Below, piece by piece: positions 1-12,300 of a DNA stretch of 64,000 nucleotides. The notes under the pieces are model-generated. The model worked only from the letters and a program-made list of their open reading frames with translations. It did no database searches and was not told the origin of the DNA. The position numbers and the translations under genes are program-made. Location of the stretch: contig NC_092564.1 in assembly GCF_037975245.1 (NCBI RefSeq), positions 5,384,484 to 5,448,483 on the forward strand, given 5' to 3'. Origin of the DNA: Apostichopus japonicus. Taxonomy: Eukaryota > Echinodermata > Holothuroidea > Aspidochirotida > Stichopodidae. Position 1 is the first letter of the stretch. Each line of letters begins with the position of its first letter.

Positions 1-674
1 TCCCTGCATTTGAGAAAGGTACAATCAATTTAAATGCTTGAATTCTTAGTCAAGAAAAGACATTGCTAGTTAAACTGTATTTAGGTAGGCACTGTTATAT
101 AGGTAATGTATATGTACCACAATGGGTATATTGATCATAATATTGAACATTAGATTGAACATAAGGTTGAACATAAGATTGAAATAAGCCATTTACAAAT
201 ATTTCTTATGTGACACTACTGTATAAGGATGACCATAATGCAACGCAGTATATTTGCTGTATACCTCACTCTCAGACCATTCCTTGTACACTCTACAATA
301 CATCTTGAGATGGGAGGTAAGAATAATTATACAACTACATGGGTATATCCTTTAAGATGCGCATTAAACCATTTATGTCACGGTTGGGCACCAAATAGAA
401 TATATGGAACAGTCGCAGTGAAACTTTGTACCCAATTCACTGGCCACAGCAAGTAAGAGTTTTACCTTCCATACACTTGAATGTTACATAATACAGTAAA
501 ATGTACAGAATTCTGAGATCGTTAAAACAGTACAGCTGATGCAATCTAGCACCGATATGACAGAACTCTCTGTTCAAATGGTGGAGAGTCACATTGGATC
601 TGCCGTTTAATCGACCCTAAAATACATCCTTTCCAAACAGAGATCAAAAAGCGGAAAGAGTTACGAGTATTTAC

Positions 675-860
675 CTTGATGTTACTGGTATGAGGGATCT
701 CTATCAATTTGTCATGGTTGTCAAAAAGTTTGAAAGGGGAGCAGGCGATATCCCAGACAGCTGGAGCAAGCCCGCAATCGGGGCCATCTATAGGACCACC
801 TCTGTAGGGTAGATGTTCCCAGCTAGTACTCCTGGTCTCGGTGAAACTCTCCAGTTGATA
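675..860 (-). CDS. SSUH2: SSUH2 copy B exon 6
   Basis: 186 nt, TTTCCACAG acceptor and GTAAAT donor; encodes YQLESFTETRSTSWEHLPY. One residue differs from copy A (Asn for Thr in FDxHDK). Confidence 0.92.
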
Positions 861-3800
861 CTGTGGAAAGAGATTTCAATGCCTAGTATTAGTTTGGTTT
901 TTGGTTTTCTCTTTTTTCATTTTTAGATGAAGTATATAGTGCTAGAACATGATTAGAACATAAGTCACTGGCAAAATGCTACCAATGTCGTACCATGTAA
1001 TATTCATACAAAATTGGATATAGCTGTATCTCACTGAAAGATCTATGTGGTTAAACAACTGCTTTGTTGCTCCTGACACCAGAGTTAGAAATCACAGAGC
1101 CTCACACAGAAACAATTGTCTGCAACAATTGAAATGCAATGAATAAATATTTCTTTCTTTCTTGTTTTATTTTGTCCTCATTTATTCATTTCTGGATTAA
1201 TTCTGTGTAAGTTTTTCGAATTAATTTTCCAACAACTGAGGTGGCATATGATACCAAAGTTCCATTTTGGAAATGAGTTTGATTCCCAAAGAACCCTAAC
1301 GACAAGTATGTCTATATTTCAACATGCACCATATGCTGACAAAAATGCAACAAAAATGGTTTTCTTTTAGTTGAACTGTGAATTGTGGCAAGTTGATCAA
1401 ATAGAGGAAAAACGAGTGTTGATCAAACTAAACCAAATGATGATATTATCTCACATATTTAATCTGAAAAAACTGGTGGAAATATGAATTTTGAATTTGA
1501 CTGCCTCTGAGTCGACAAACAGACATCTGCTCACTTCAATAAGAACTTGATGTGATAGATCGAAATGCTCAGCGATGAATTTATGTTCTGCTTTTTTTCT
1601 GCATGTTCTGTTTTTTGTTTTGCTATATTTTTCATTGTTTGGTGTAGGCTCCTTAAGTCCACATATATTGACACTGCACATCAAGAAAGTATTGCTTTAC
1701 ATTTATTCATCACAACATTTATTTTACGGTAATGCGTTTTGCAATGTTTCGAGATCTAAATTACTGAACCTTTTAAGTCTTAACATGAGCTTAATGATGG
1801 TTCAGTGTCAGCACTGGTAACATTCTATCTTGAAAGTATGACAACCAAAGAGAAAGTTAACAGTTTCAGATCCTAATTGCATTGATGACATCACAGATTT
1901 ACAACATCACAGCTCCCAGGCATGTCTTGTAAACTAGGATATCTTCCAAAATGGAACAACATTTGCCTTGGCAGGTGTATGGGTGAGTTGTTGTTCTTCA
2001 CAAAGATCTCTGTCCTATTAGATTATAGAGGAATCGTTGGGTTTGTATACCCTTCAATTTTCAATGCTTTCTAACATTTTCATTCTATTGACTGCTTATT
2101 TTCTGACACTTACATGAAGTCCGCCGCTTGGGTCCATTTTTTCAAATACCATTCTCTCCGCAGCACCGGTGCCATAGCAACATTGCTTGTCAGCGTAAGC
2201 ACAGATTGCGTCTCGTACCTGCTGCACATTCATAGTTCCGACACTAATAGGGGAATAAAAATATTTTAAAAATTCACGTTTATTGACGCTGCTTATTAAA
2301 ATAAATAAAAAACAGCTTTCAGTTTCATCCACTAAGCATATTAAAAAAAAATTTTAAATGTGTTGTTTTATTCACTAAGATTATTAAAAAAAATATAGGA
2401 AGGTAAATTTCTCTTTGTTCTAGGTGAATTTGGACAAATTTATTGCTTAAGAGGTAATGCTTTAATTGCATCGAAAGCTGAAGACCATAAAATCCCATTC
2501 AACCCTTCTTTTCCTAGTTTCCATATATATTATACTCCTTCGAAGACTTATAATCCAACAGAAAGATTCCACTGTGAGGGTAACAACAGACAGATATGGC
2601 AATGACTTCCCCGGCTTGTTTATAAGTTTGACATTTACTCATTAACAATACTAATTTACAAGTTCAGAAGACTAGACTGCCAATTAATAAGGACCCTTGT
2701 CATAGTGGAGAAATATAGCAGCATACTGGAACCAGGCAATCTTAAATCCCCTTAATATCTATTTTCCAGAAATTTTGTCATCCTTACCCTGTAAATGTTT
2801 GCATGGGGCTGCTAGCTTCGTCTGGTGGTTGGTAGGCTGGTGGTGGTAATGGAGCTCCTGTTAATTGTTAAAAAGACATCCAACAGGTCAATCACAGCTG
2901 TTTTACTATAGAGGGTGAATTGTCATGCACTAATAAGGCGCTGTAAATATGTACCTAATGATCAGCAGAAGGTATTCTGTGAAACAATCATGTCACATGG
3001 AATGATGGTTTCACAACATGCAACATGGAATGATGGTGTCACAACATGCCATATGGAATGATGGTGTCACAACATGCCACATGGAATGATGATGTCACAA
3101 CATGCCATTGCCATTAAGGTGACTCTTAGGTATTCTGTGAAACAGTGATGCTACATGGAATGATGGTGTCGCAACATGCCATTGCCATTAAGGTGACTCT
3201 TAGGTATTCTGTGTAAACAGTCATGCCATATGGAATGATGGTGTCACAACATGCCACATGGAATGATGGTGTCACAACATGCCATTGCCATTAAGGTGAC
3301 TCGTAGGTATTCTGTGAAACAGTGATGCTACATGGAATGATGGTGTCCCAACATGCCATTGCAATTAAGGTCACTCTTAGGTATTCTGTGTTAACAGTCA
3401 TGCTTCATGGAATGATGGTGTCAAAACATGCCACGGCAATTAAGGTGACATTTAACCAAATTGTCACAATGGTGTGGGCAATAAGAGAGTAAGGTGTCTC
3501 ATATTTCTGTCACAACATCCAGGGACACATAATTGCTGACCTTACCCACCTCCCCCCCCCCACCTCTCACCCCCACAATATTGATATCAAAGTTAGTACC
3601 TACACTGTCCATTGAAAGGAAAGGGTTGACATTTTACAGACCTCTCAGTGTTTTGGACCTGGTGCTTCTATGTTTCAAGGGTCATGGTCAAATGCCTAAG
3701 TTTGGAACAAGTATTTTTAGATGAAAATGTAACTAGAAGTCTGATTATTCTTCACTAAATACAAACATGATGCTTTTCATGTAAATTATAATGAATTTTA

Positions 3801-6800
3801 TGAATTTGGTAACCTCTATGTGCAAGCCAAGAATAAATATTTAAGTTTGCAGTCGTAAAGAGGGCCGATGGGGTGCCCAGAAATGAAGACATCACAGATG
3901 ATCTCATCCCCTGATGTAAAATGACAATGTTTATGTGTGGAGTAGCAATGTATTAAACAATACACTTACACCTTCACCAATTCAAAAATGTAAAACGACA
4001 CAGCGGTATCAAGGTTGTGGGGAGACAGGTAAGCGAGGAACGAAGTAAATATCAAGCAACTTCATTCACCAGAAACAACTTGTAAAATTAAATCCAACAA
4101 CTATATGAAGCACTTGCTATATATCTGGTAGAAAATAAAAACATAAATATAATACTCCAGTTGCACGTGGACAGAGAATACTTGGCTGTGGATGTACTAT
4201 GTAAAACATCAATATAATTACACAGAAGATGTTATATTTACACTGGGTCTATCATTAACGTGTGTGAGACACACAGTATGAACCATTACTGTTGTTATTA
4301 ATATATCATACAGGATGTAGCTTCTGTAGTGTCAACAAAACAGAGTTCATGGTTTCGAGCTATATTATTGCCTTCATTGTTAGCTACCCATGATTGCCGA
4401 CACACCAACCAACTTAACTACCATCTACCTTACCAGCAGCGACGCCCGATTGTTCGTAACCGGGTGGAGCCTCAAAGGAATTAACGTCCGGGGGTGGAAG
4501 GTTGCTTGGTGGAGCCTCATCGTCATCATTATCCTCTGGGTCAGTATCGTGTATATCATTACCCTGGTAGCTGGGACCAGCGTCGGATGCATGATTTGGC
4601 TGCCAAGCTGGAGAAATCATGAATGAGCAACGTAACCTGAATATTTGCTTAATTGTATTCAAGAGCAACACTGTCCACAGATAAAAGGGCTTGTGGTTTT
4701 CCTATTTTGGTGATATAATACGGCACTTATCTTTGATGGAAATAGTGTTGCTTTTTATTGTAGATGTCCAACATTATGTGGTCACCTAACATTCTGTCAA
4801 TTATCTACAGTATCAAAAAATAACTTTGAATTGAAATTGCTCAATAATAACTAAAACATGCTTTGATACCCCAACCGTACCAATTAATCCGCCAAAGACG
4901 TTTTAACCAGGTCAGGCCCTGACAAGAATCTGTCCTTCTGTTTATATTTCTCTAGCTTTCCTAAACTAAATTATGAAAATGATTTACAACATTCTTTGTA
5001 CCCCTCCATATTTTCTAGTGTACCCTAGACCCCACAGCGGCATCCCTGCTGACAAACCCTTGGTCTCCACCCTAATATGTTTTCAAATGCAATGCAACAT
5101 ACAGCTAACTGCACAACCCTTCAGAATATCAAATTGCAAGATATTAAACTTTTCAAATCTTTAAAGCATTATGACAAGTCAGAATATCAAACATGGAAAT
5201 AGTGACACAAACTGAACCCAAGATATGATATAAATGATGAAAAGTAACAGAATAATATTTCTACTATGATATATATGATACTTAATGTTATACTTGACTG
5301 TTTCTAACATGTATTGATATTACAGTGATGACCTTATACAATGGACCTAGTGCAGAGAGATACACAGACGTGTCTGTTATTTAATGAATCATTGATTTCC
5401 TTATGTACGGAGTGTTTGATGGGTACTTACGAGTAAATGCCTGTTGATCCGCTGTCCCGTATGGTTGAGGGGGCATCGCCATTGCCTCTTGTCCTAGAAC
5501 AAAGACCACAAAGTTGTCATAAATAAAATCTTACATGTCCAGCAGCTTTGTTTATAAAGTAACATTAATAAACCGGTCGACACAAGCATTGTAACAAGTC
5601 ATGCATTGAGTCACTATATATATTTCACATGTCAATTGACTTGAATGCAGAGAATGAAGCATCCTTTTGCTAGCAGCAGAAGTGTCATGTCTTATAGGTA
5701 AAGGAAGTAAATTCCTATGAGCTGAGCCAAATTTACAGAAAGTACATCCCCATAGGACTGTAGAATGACAAGGATATTTGAAATGTAATAAGGAAGATGT
5801 GTGGGAAGTTGGCAGGAAGGGGAAGTTCATTGATATTTACATGACTGAAACAAAGACAAAAGCAATTTGAGCTCTGATATTCAACTGATACAGTCTTGCG
5901 CTTCTTTGTCATAACATACAGGAAATACTCAAGTGTTCACATTTTGCTTAGGAATTGTGAAGGCTCTAAATTTTGTCTATATTGGAATACACTGTTTTAT
6001 TTTTTGCATGTACAAAGTTGTGTGAATGTTGTACTGGCTAAATAATACCCTCATAAAGGCTTGACCTACTGATGGAGGTATATAATTCAAAGCAATGTTT
6101 TTGAAAAAAAATCATCATTTCAAGCAGTGAATTTAAAGCAAAAGTAGATATTAATTGTCTATGAATTATATCACTGAACATTGAGAAGATAACAATGTTG
6201 GGATGTTCTATCTTGTTAGCATATTTTTTTTTCCATTTCATGTTTCGTTCCCCAACTTTGACTACTTATTCAGGGTTTCAGTCAGCTTCTGAAAGGCATA
6301 CATAGAACATACATAGTGCATACATAGAACATACATAGTGCATAAACAACACAGACAATATCAATAATGAGTATGCTAGATGACTAGACAAAACCAAAAA
6401 TAAAATGTTACAGTGTACTTTTGAATTTCACTTCTGAAAAGATGGCAGAACTTTTTAAACTAAAATTTCTAACAACACCATTACTGAAAAATTTGAAATG
6501 AAAGAGAAGAAACCACTTTTCTTTTTACAATGTTCAATCTTACAAAGACAACAAGAGCCATGTGATTTATTTCAGTTCATATATTTTACATCATAATAGG
6601 AAGACATCTTATAAACATTAAAGTGATTCAGAAAGATACAAAGAAAAGAAAGAGAATCCAAGAAAGTGGTAGCCTGTCAGAAGCAGATCAACCGATGAAA
6701 TCAATAATGGTTTACAAAAAATAAGGGGCAACTGGGAAAACAACATACAAGCAGAAAGCAAAATATTTAATTCTTAATAAATGCAGTGTTCTTGTTCAAT

Positions 6801-7351
6801 TTGACAGTGGAAAACAAACCCTGCATTGTTCTTTAAGTCCAAAACATAAACTTGTACATAACATAAGTACCAAAGATAAGTACATAACATTTAAGTACAA
6901 AACATAAGGATTTCCGATATTTTCATCGACTTTATTATCGAATTACACTTACAGCACTGACCTTTGAGTTTAGTTTTGCTAATTGTGCCTCTGAATAATT
7001 TAATGAGTAAACAGCCCAAAGAACCATTACTTGAAGAGCAAAGACTGTCTCTTGTTTATAATGGGCCATTTACAACATTCACAATTCTCTGTCAGGTTCC
7101 TATAGCTGTGATTATTCGATGAGCATACAAGAGAATATATTTGTATTTAACCAAACCTTGGTAGTAAGGAGGAGGTGCAGAGGGTTGTGCTGCCATCTGC
7201 CCATAGCGTGGTTGCTGGTCTAATACAAACCCTATCTGCACTGGTGCAGCACCCTGCTGTTCAGGAGGGTAGGAAGACTCTGGTTGACTCATTTGGTAAG
7301 GACACAGAGACACTCGGATGACGATTTAGCAGAAACAGTATTAAAACAAGC
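675..7351 (-). CDS. SSUH2: SSUH2-like gene, copy B (5' six coding exons; rest beyond left edge)
   Basis: Paralogue of copy A in the same orientation, with coding exons 7157-7292, 5431-5493, 4434-4607, 2788-2857, 2114-2243 and 675-860. All six have the same length and phase as in copy A and none has a stop or frameshift, so the gene looks functional over this part. By eye about 15 of 253 residues differ from copy A, mostly in the proline-rich N-terminal half; the LESFTETRS exon differs by one residue. The next exon (first zinc half-sites) would lie about 80 bp left of the window start if intron length is conserved. Whether copy B is complete cannot be judged here. Role as for copy A: unknown, with PPxY motifs and an expected zinc-binding domain. 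Confidence 0.88.
2114..2243 (-). CDS. SSUH2: SSUH2 copy B exon 5
   Basis: 130 nt, CCTATTAG acceptor and GTAAGT donor; encodes VRDAICAYADKQCCYG. Two residues differ from copy A. Confidence 0.9.
2788..2857 (-). CDS. SSUH2: SSUH2 copy B exon 4
   Basis: 70 nt, ATTAACAG acceptor and GTAAGG donor; one residue (Arg to Ser near 141) differs from copy A. Confidence 0.83.
2994..3440. repeat. Minisatellite in intron 3 of SSUH2 copy B
   Basis: Degenerate repeats of CATGGAATGATGGTGTCACA joined to blocks ending GGTGACTCTTAGGTATTCTG. The homologous array in copy A is longer, showing copy-number change since duplication. Confidence 0.85.
4434..4607 (-). CDS. SSUH2: SSUH2 copy B exon 3
   Basis: 174 nt, TTTCTCCAG acceptor and GTAAGG donor; encodes the acidic DTDPEDNDDDE run and PPGY. 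Five residues differ from copy A. Confidence 0.87.
5431..5493 (-). CDS. SSUH2: SSUH2 copy B exon 2
   Basis: 63 nt, CTAG acceptor and GTAAGT donor; encodes MAMPPQPYGTADQQ. Three residues differ from copy A. Confidence 0.85.
7157..7351 (-). CDS. SSUH2: SSUH2 copy B exon 1
   Basis: ATG at 7292-7290 (MSQPESSYPP), donor GTTTGG after 7157. The 5'UTR part runs to a TTTCTTTCAG acceptor near 7351. Differs from copy A at residues 5, 11 and 29. Confidence 0.83.
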
Positions 7352-8011
7352 CTGAAAGAAATAAGAATTCAAGTTCGATGAAACACTGTGATCTCAAATG
7401 TATTTAATTATATGACCAGTGCCCTTCACATGTTCTTAGGTAACTTTTTTAAATTGTCCAAAAAATTTTACTCATGATGTTCGGCATAGTTTTTTCCTGT
7501 TAGGACGTGAAGACATTTCTAGGTATAAAAATCCATCTCACTGTAAGTAGTATCCAATCAAACAATTATGGGCAAGAAAAAGTAGTTGAAGGATTAAATT
7601 GGTACAGTGTTAGACCATCAGAACCCTTCTCCTGTTCAAGAACATCTTGGCTATTAGCACTGTGATGTTACCACATACCATCATAGTTGTGTATGTACAC
7701 TAAACATACCTGTTAGTTTCTCGTGGATAGACTTGTAAACAGCCAATATATGTGCCATTGAGTGTCAGATTGTATGCTTATATCAAATCCAAGTTAACTT
7801 ACAGTGAATGAGAAATGTAAACTGAGTATGCATGAGAATGAAACACCTTTCTGGTTTGGTGGAGAAAAAAAGTCTTTAATTAATGAAAAATCTACAATAA
7901 AGAAAATATGTTCACACTGTACTACAAATTTGTGGGCACCCTAGTTTTTCATATTAAAGTATCTACAGTTAAGTCAAGAGACCTACAGGATTATGACATG
8001 GTGCCTATATT

Positions 8012-8577
8012 CAGAGGGGGTCTAGGGGGTCCGGACCCCCCACCCCCTGCCAAAAAAAAAGAGAAAAAAAGAGAGAGAGGTGCTTTGCATGGCTTAATTA
8101 AGGGGGGTTCCCTTTTGTACTTAAATATCCAAGAATTTCACAATGGTTAGAGGGAAACCCACTCCCCTTAGACCCTAGGACCACTGGAGGCCAAACCTCT
8201 CACCCTTCCAGAATCCTGGATCCGGCCCTGCATCAAACAGTGTTGACGGAACGGGAGGGGGATTGGGGGCTAAAGGCATTATGATTTTTGTATCATCTCA
8301 ACTCATCTGATATGTATTACCATATTTCATAGATTGTTTTTTTCTCATCAATTGAGAAATTGCAGACATGAGATCCATATTTTCAGGCTAGGTACATGCA
8401 GCTTAGAATACTCGGGAAGTGCCGTTTCCGGCCATCTGGGGGGTTTGTAAAGCCAAAAATTTTCTGGTACGCTCCGCGCCAACCGATGGTGGCGCTCCGC
8501 TTAGATAGTCTTACGTTCAGGCGCGGCTGGACCAGTCAGACACCCCCCCCATGTCACAAATCCTGCATCCGCCCCTG
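8012..8577. mobile_element. Non-autonomous DNA transposon-like insertion, 566 bp
   Basis: Begins CAGAGGGGGTC and ends GCCCCTG, flanked on both sides by ATATT (8007-8011, 8578-8582). Copy A has the uninterrupted site at about 32,650 (GCCTATTTTCCTAT), so the element inserted after the duplication. Poly-C/poly-G arms; no coding capacity seen. Its right half (about 8399-8515) is nearly identical, inverted, to the left arm of the element at 59,724. Termini resemble hAT-type elements (inference). Confidence 0.8.
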
Positions 8578-9119
8578 ATATTCCTATAAAGATGAATTTT
8601 TTAATTCATGATTTCACCAAGTACAACCTGTAGCAACAGGAAATAAACCGACCTGGAAGTGTGTCAATATTTGCACTGCAAGGTTCAAATTATCACTATC
8701 CTGTAACATTGTGTACTTTAGTTTCCTTCATCCAGCCCAACTATTAAGTGCTTGTGTTCAATGGCCAGAATAAAAGGAAGTGTGCAGACTATGATTTCTA
8801 CACCTTTCTTAATTGTATCTACATCATTCCTATTAATACAAACGAGAGAATTTGTAATCAATTGAGGGAACACGTACTCAAGTAGACATAATAGGTTTCG
8901 AAAACTGCGCCATTATTAGCAAAAGGTTTTCTACACAGAAATTGCCACAATTTTCATCAATAGTGCTTTCAAAGTAAGATATATGTTTAAGAACACATGT
9001 AGCTAAGACATTGCAAAAGCAACATTTATCATCGAAATATGTTGAAAACTAAATCAATGAAATGCCAAGTTTTGACATATGAGTATCTTGAAATTACATA
9101 CTATCAAAAGTAGTTTGTG

Positions 9120-9151
9120 CAGTGGCGTTCTTTCGTCCGAGAACGCCACTG
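9120..9151. repeat. Perfect 12-bp inverted repeat (hairpin)
   Basis: CAGTGGCGTTCT, an 8-base spacer, then AGAACGCCACTG. It lies 100 bp right of the duplication breakpoint at 9020, in sequence not shared with the other copy's flank. Confidence 0.8.
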
Positions 9152-9301
9152 ATAGTTCTAGTGGAAGGTTTTGGATAACTATTTGCATATTCTGTCAAAT
9201 ACAGAAATATACTTCCGTACTGAGATATATTGTATAGGATGGACAATCAATCAATATCAATGTTAATTGCGATGAAAGCATGTTTAGGATTGTTCCTATT
9301 T

Positions 9302-9375
9302 TATCTCTTCTCCCTCTCCCTCTCCTTCCCTTTCTCCTAATTCTCTCTCCCCTTTCCATCTTCCCCCCCCCCCCA
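9302..9375. repeat. Polypyrimidine tract
   Basis: Almost pure C/T, with CTCCCT repeats and a poly-C run at 9363-9374. Similar C-rich tracts occur at about 9840-9870, 9940-9965, 10,080-10,095 and 10,635-10,660. Confidence 0.75.
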
Positions 9376-12300
9376 ACCCTTCTCCGGTCTGAAAGGAAAA
9401 ATATTCACCTGGGCATTGCAATATCTTCAGTGGATTCTCTTTGTTGACCGGGGTGTTGAAATCTGTGAATGAATTAGCAAAACGTTTTCTGAAGCGGATG
9501 AGTTAAGACACACAATGTTAAGTTATATAGTTTTCATTGTGAAACTATAACAAGAAGGAAACTCCTAAGAGATGTTTGAAATTTGCTTTAGCCGTGTGAT
9601 TTGTCTTTGGTTGGCTTCATCGTCTTTATAGGAGAGCCATTTATTTCGTGCTTAGCAGCAGTCTTGTGACGATTGCTTAGAATAAGTATCGACAAGTACC
9701 ATCTATAGCCCATTCTGTTATGAAAAAAACGACAACCTGTTGTAAAGCACAACTATATGCAATAAAGATTAAGCAACCTTCTCCCAATCCACTTCATATT
9801 CCCAATCTAAAATCCAGGCATCGATTCAGAGCACAAGTTCCCCCCCCCCTCTCCCCATTCACTCCTTCCTCTGCCTTCACCCCACCTCTTGTCCCATCTA
9901 GACACAAAACCTCGTTATCCGGACTCAGAACAATCCTTCCACCCCCCCCCCACCCCCACCTTCCCCTCTTTGTTCATGATATCTATCTGAACCGTAAAAA
10001 ATAATGTGAAAAGAAAATAGTATAATAACAAATGGCTTATAAAATAATATTATAACAAATAAAAGTTGATTATTCCGTGTGCCCCCCCCCCCCCCTTCCC
10101 CGAATATCTGCATTTCCTCCCCAGATGGTGTTGGAGCCCAATTCTGTACAATATTCTAAGCATCTTTTACTGAGTCATTTCTTCGGCACCATTCTTGCAC
10201 ACGTTCGGAAGTTCGCACTTGAGGTAATGTTTGTCCAATTTAAAATGCGACGTTTATAATGCTGTATCGGTTTGTAATTTTGAATGATTTTATATTTTTT
10301 ATATTGATATCAGCCTAATTGATTTATAAACTTACCTTATAGGATCAATTCGCCTCGCACCAACACATCTTAAAGCTAAGAGGGATCGAGTTGTTGAGCA
10401 CAAGGTAGCCATGATCTATTATCCGCGATTTGTTTCTGCCCATTCACATTTCTCGTAAAACTCCGACTAATGGGTATTAATATCGTATTGACAGAGATGA
10501 CTAACTGTTTGAATGAACTTTGTTCTTAGGGTCAATAGAAAGAACCGCATACACCAAGCAAGTTGATAGCTATTTGGTAGTTTATTACGTGTGTCCGTAT
10601 ATAACCAAGCTATAATTTGAATATTATTCGGTATCCCCCACCCCCTCCCCCACCCGTCCCCAATATAAATGATAAACGAAGACTCAAAAGAGTAGAGAAC
10701 GGCAGAGAAAGCTGCACTAAACTTAAAACTTGTATCGTTAAAATACAACATTGTGAATCGACTTTGCCACAGTCCGGCGAAGTTGAGTGCACAGGATTTC
10801 AAAGGTGTGTGGGAGACGGGGTGTTTGGGGACGGGAGGGGAGGTGGATCCAAATTCTAAACTCCCAATTAATGTAGATATGGGTATGAAACTTCATGGGA
10901 AGGCCATATGTGAATCAAATACTTTATGAAGGATGGGGTGGACCCGAGATTGTTGAAGCCAACTCCCATGTAGGGTTGCTTCATCAGGAATACCTTCCAG
11001 AAACCAAAAATAGACGTTTAGACGGCAAATGGTGCATAAATTAGGTCTATCATTAGATCTATACTGTTCTAATTAACACACACACACACACATATTTTTG
11101 TGTGAAGTTTCATAAAGCGGCGGTGCAGGGGTGCAGGATGATCTGCCAGTAAGGGGGAGGGGGTGCTGTGGCCCCCACACATTGAGTAAACTTAAGGAAC
11201 TGAAATAAAATGTTGGTATCAGATGCCGTATCAAAAATTACACAAACTGTTTACTCAATAATTTGCCAGTTGTGTATAGCTAAACGATATCACTGCATCT
11301 TGCTATTCAGAGACACGATTGGCCATGTTTAGATATGATCGTTTAGATATCAGTATTTCATATTGCTTACTTTCAATTTGAAATCTCATTATACTATAAA
11401 AGCCGATCAAAGTCCAGGTATATTCCTGACCACGCAGAACGTTATCATATAATGATAAATATAAACTTTACACAGGGGCAACCTTGACCCCTTGTCTCTT
11501 TATAATCCAAATGATATTTATGAATATGCAAAGAGTGTTCGAGCTGCCACTCATCTTACATTACAACACGGTGTTAAGGATTTACCCGAAGATATATTTT
11601 AATGTTTTGGAAACAATAGGTAATTTTGATTTTCTGGTAAAATAATAGGTGTAATTGTTTGCCATTACTCTTGTTAGTCCGGTTAATGCAGTCATTTGAT
11701 CTTGTTCAAGTTCTGCATCTCAGTATGCATTTCATAAAAAAATACATCTGAAGCGCTACCTTTCTCATTATTTTCTTCTTCAAACAACCGAACTGTTTGG
11801 TTCTTGTATTCACTTAAAGGCATTGACGACTCGCCCCAAACCTCATGCCGCCCTCCGAAAAAAGTTAACTTTCCGTCGCTTGCAAGTGAAGTTTTTTCTT
11901 GACGCTACAAAATGCAGACAGTAATGTAACGTGATACCGTGTTATCTTTTATCTGGACCTGAGATGTCCATCGCTGCAATGTACACTGTGTTGTGGGTAT
12001 TGACCGTAGCTGCATGTATTGACTGTACACTAGTGTCTAATTACCGACGGTAGCAAGCTGTGTGTATTTTCTGGGATCGATGGTGGTGTCTAACACTTCT
12101 GTTACACCTCATTCGAACTAGGTCAGATTACCGGCATGAGACGTTTCTTTGTGCGCGAGTCTTCACTCCCTTTACTTAGTTGGATCCACATGTAACGAGA
12201 TGGAACTCATCCAAACTTTGGTTTTGACTTTTGAAGCTATCGACTTCGCAAGGTTGACAGGCTTTGACCTCCCGTGACATTTGACCTATACGCAAAACAA

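Larger units (their letters stand above)
1..9020. repeat. Segmental tandem duplication, unit B (partial)
   Basis: Exons and introns align base for base with about 23,090-33,096. Alignment on the right ends abruptly after TTGCAAAAGC at 9020 (33096 in the other copy), where the flanks become unrelated. The left end lies outside the window. Confidence 0.9.

Noticed and set aside
229-456. A 75-codon frame conserved at 23,287-23,511
   Set aside because: Conservation is explained by the segmental duplication; it lies in intron 6 of both SSUH2 copies on the opposite strand and has no family match.
3000-3440. CRISPR-like spaced repeats
   Set aside because: Units and spacers are both repeated and degenerate, and the setting is an animal intron; it is a minisatellite.
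7092-7313. Longer SSUH2-B start (seven extra residues)
   Set aside because: The upstream codon is GTG, not ATG. The ATG at 7292 matches copy A.
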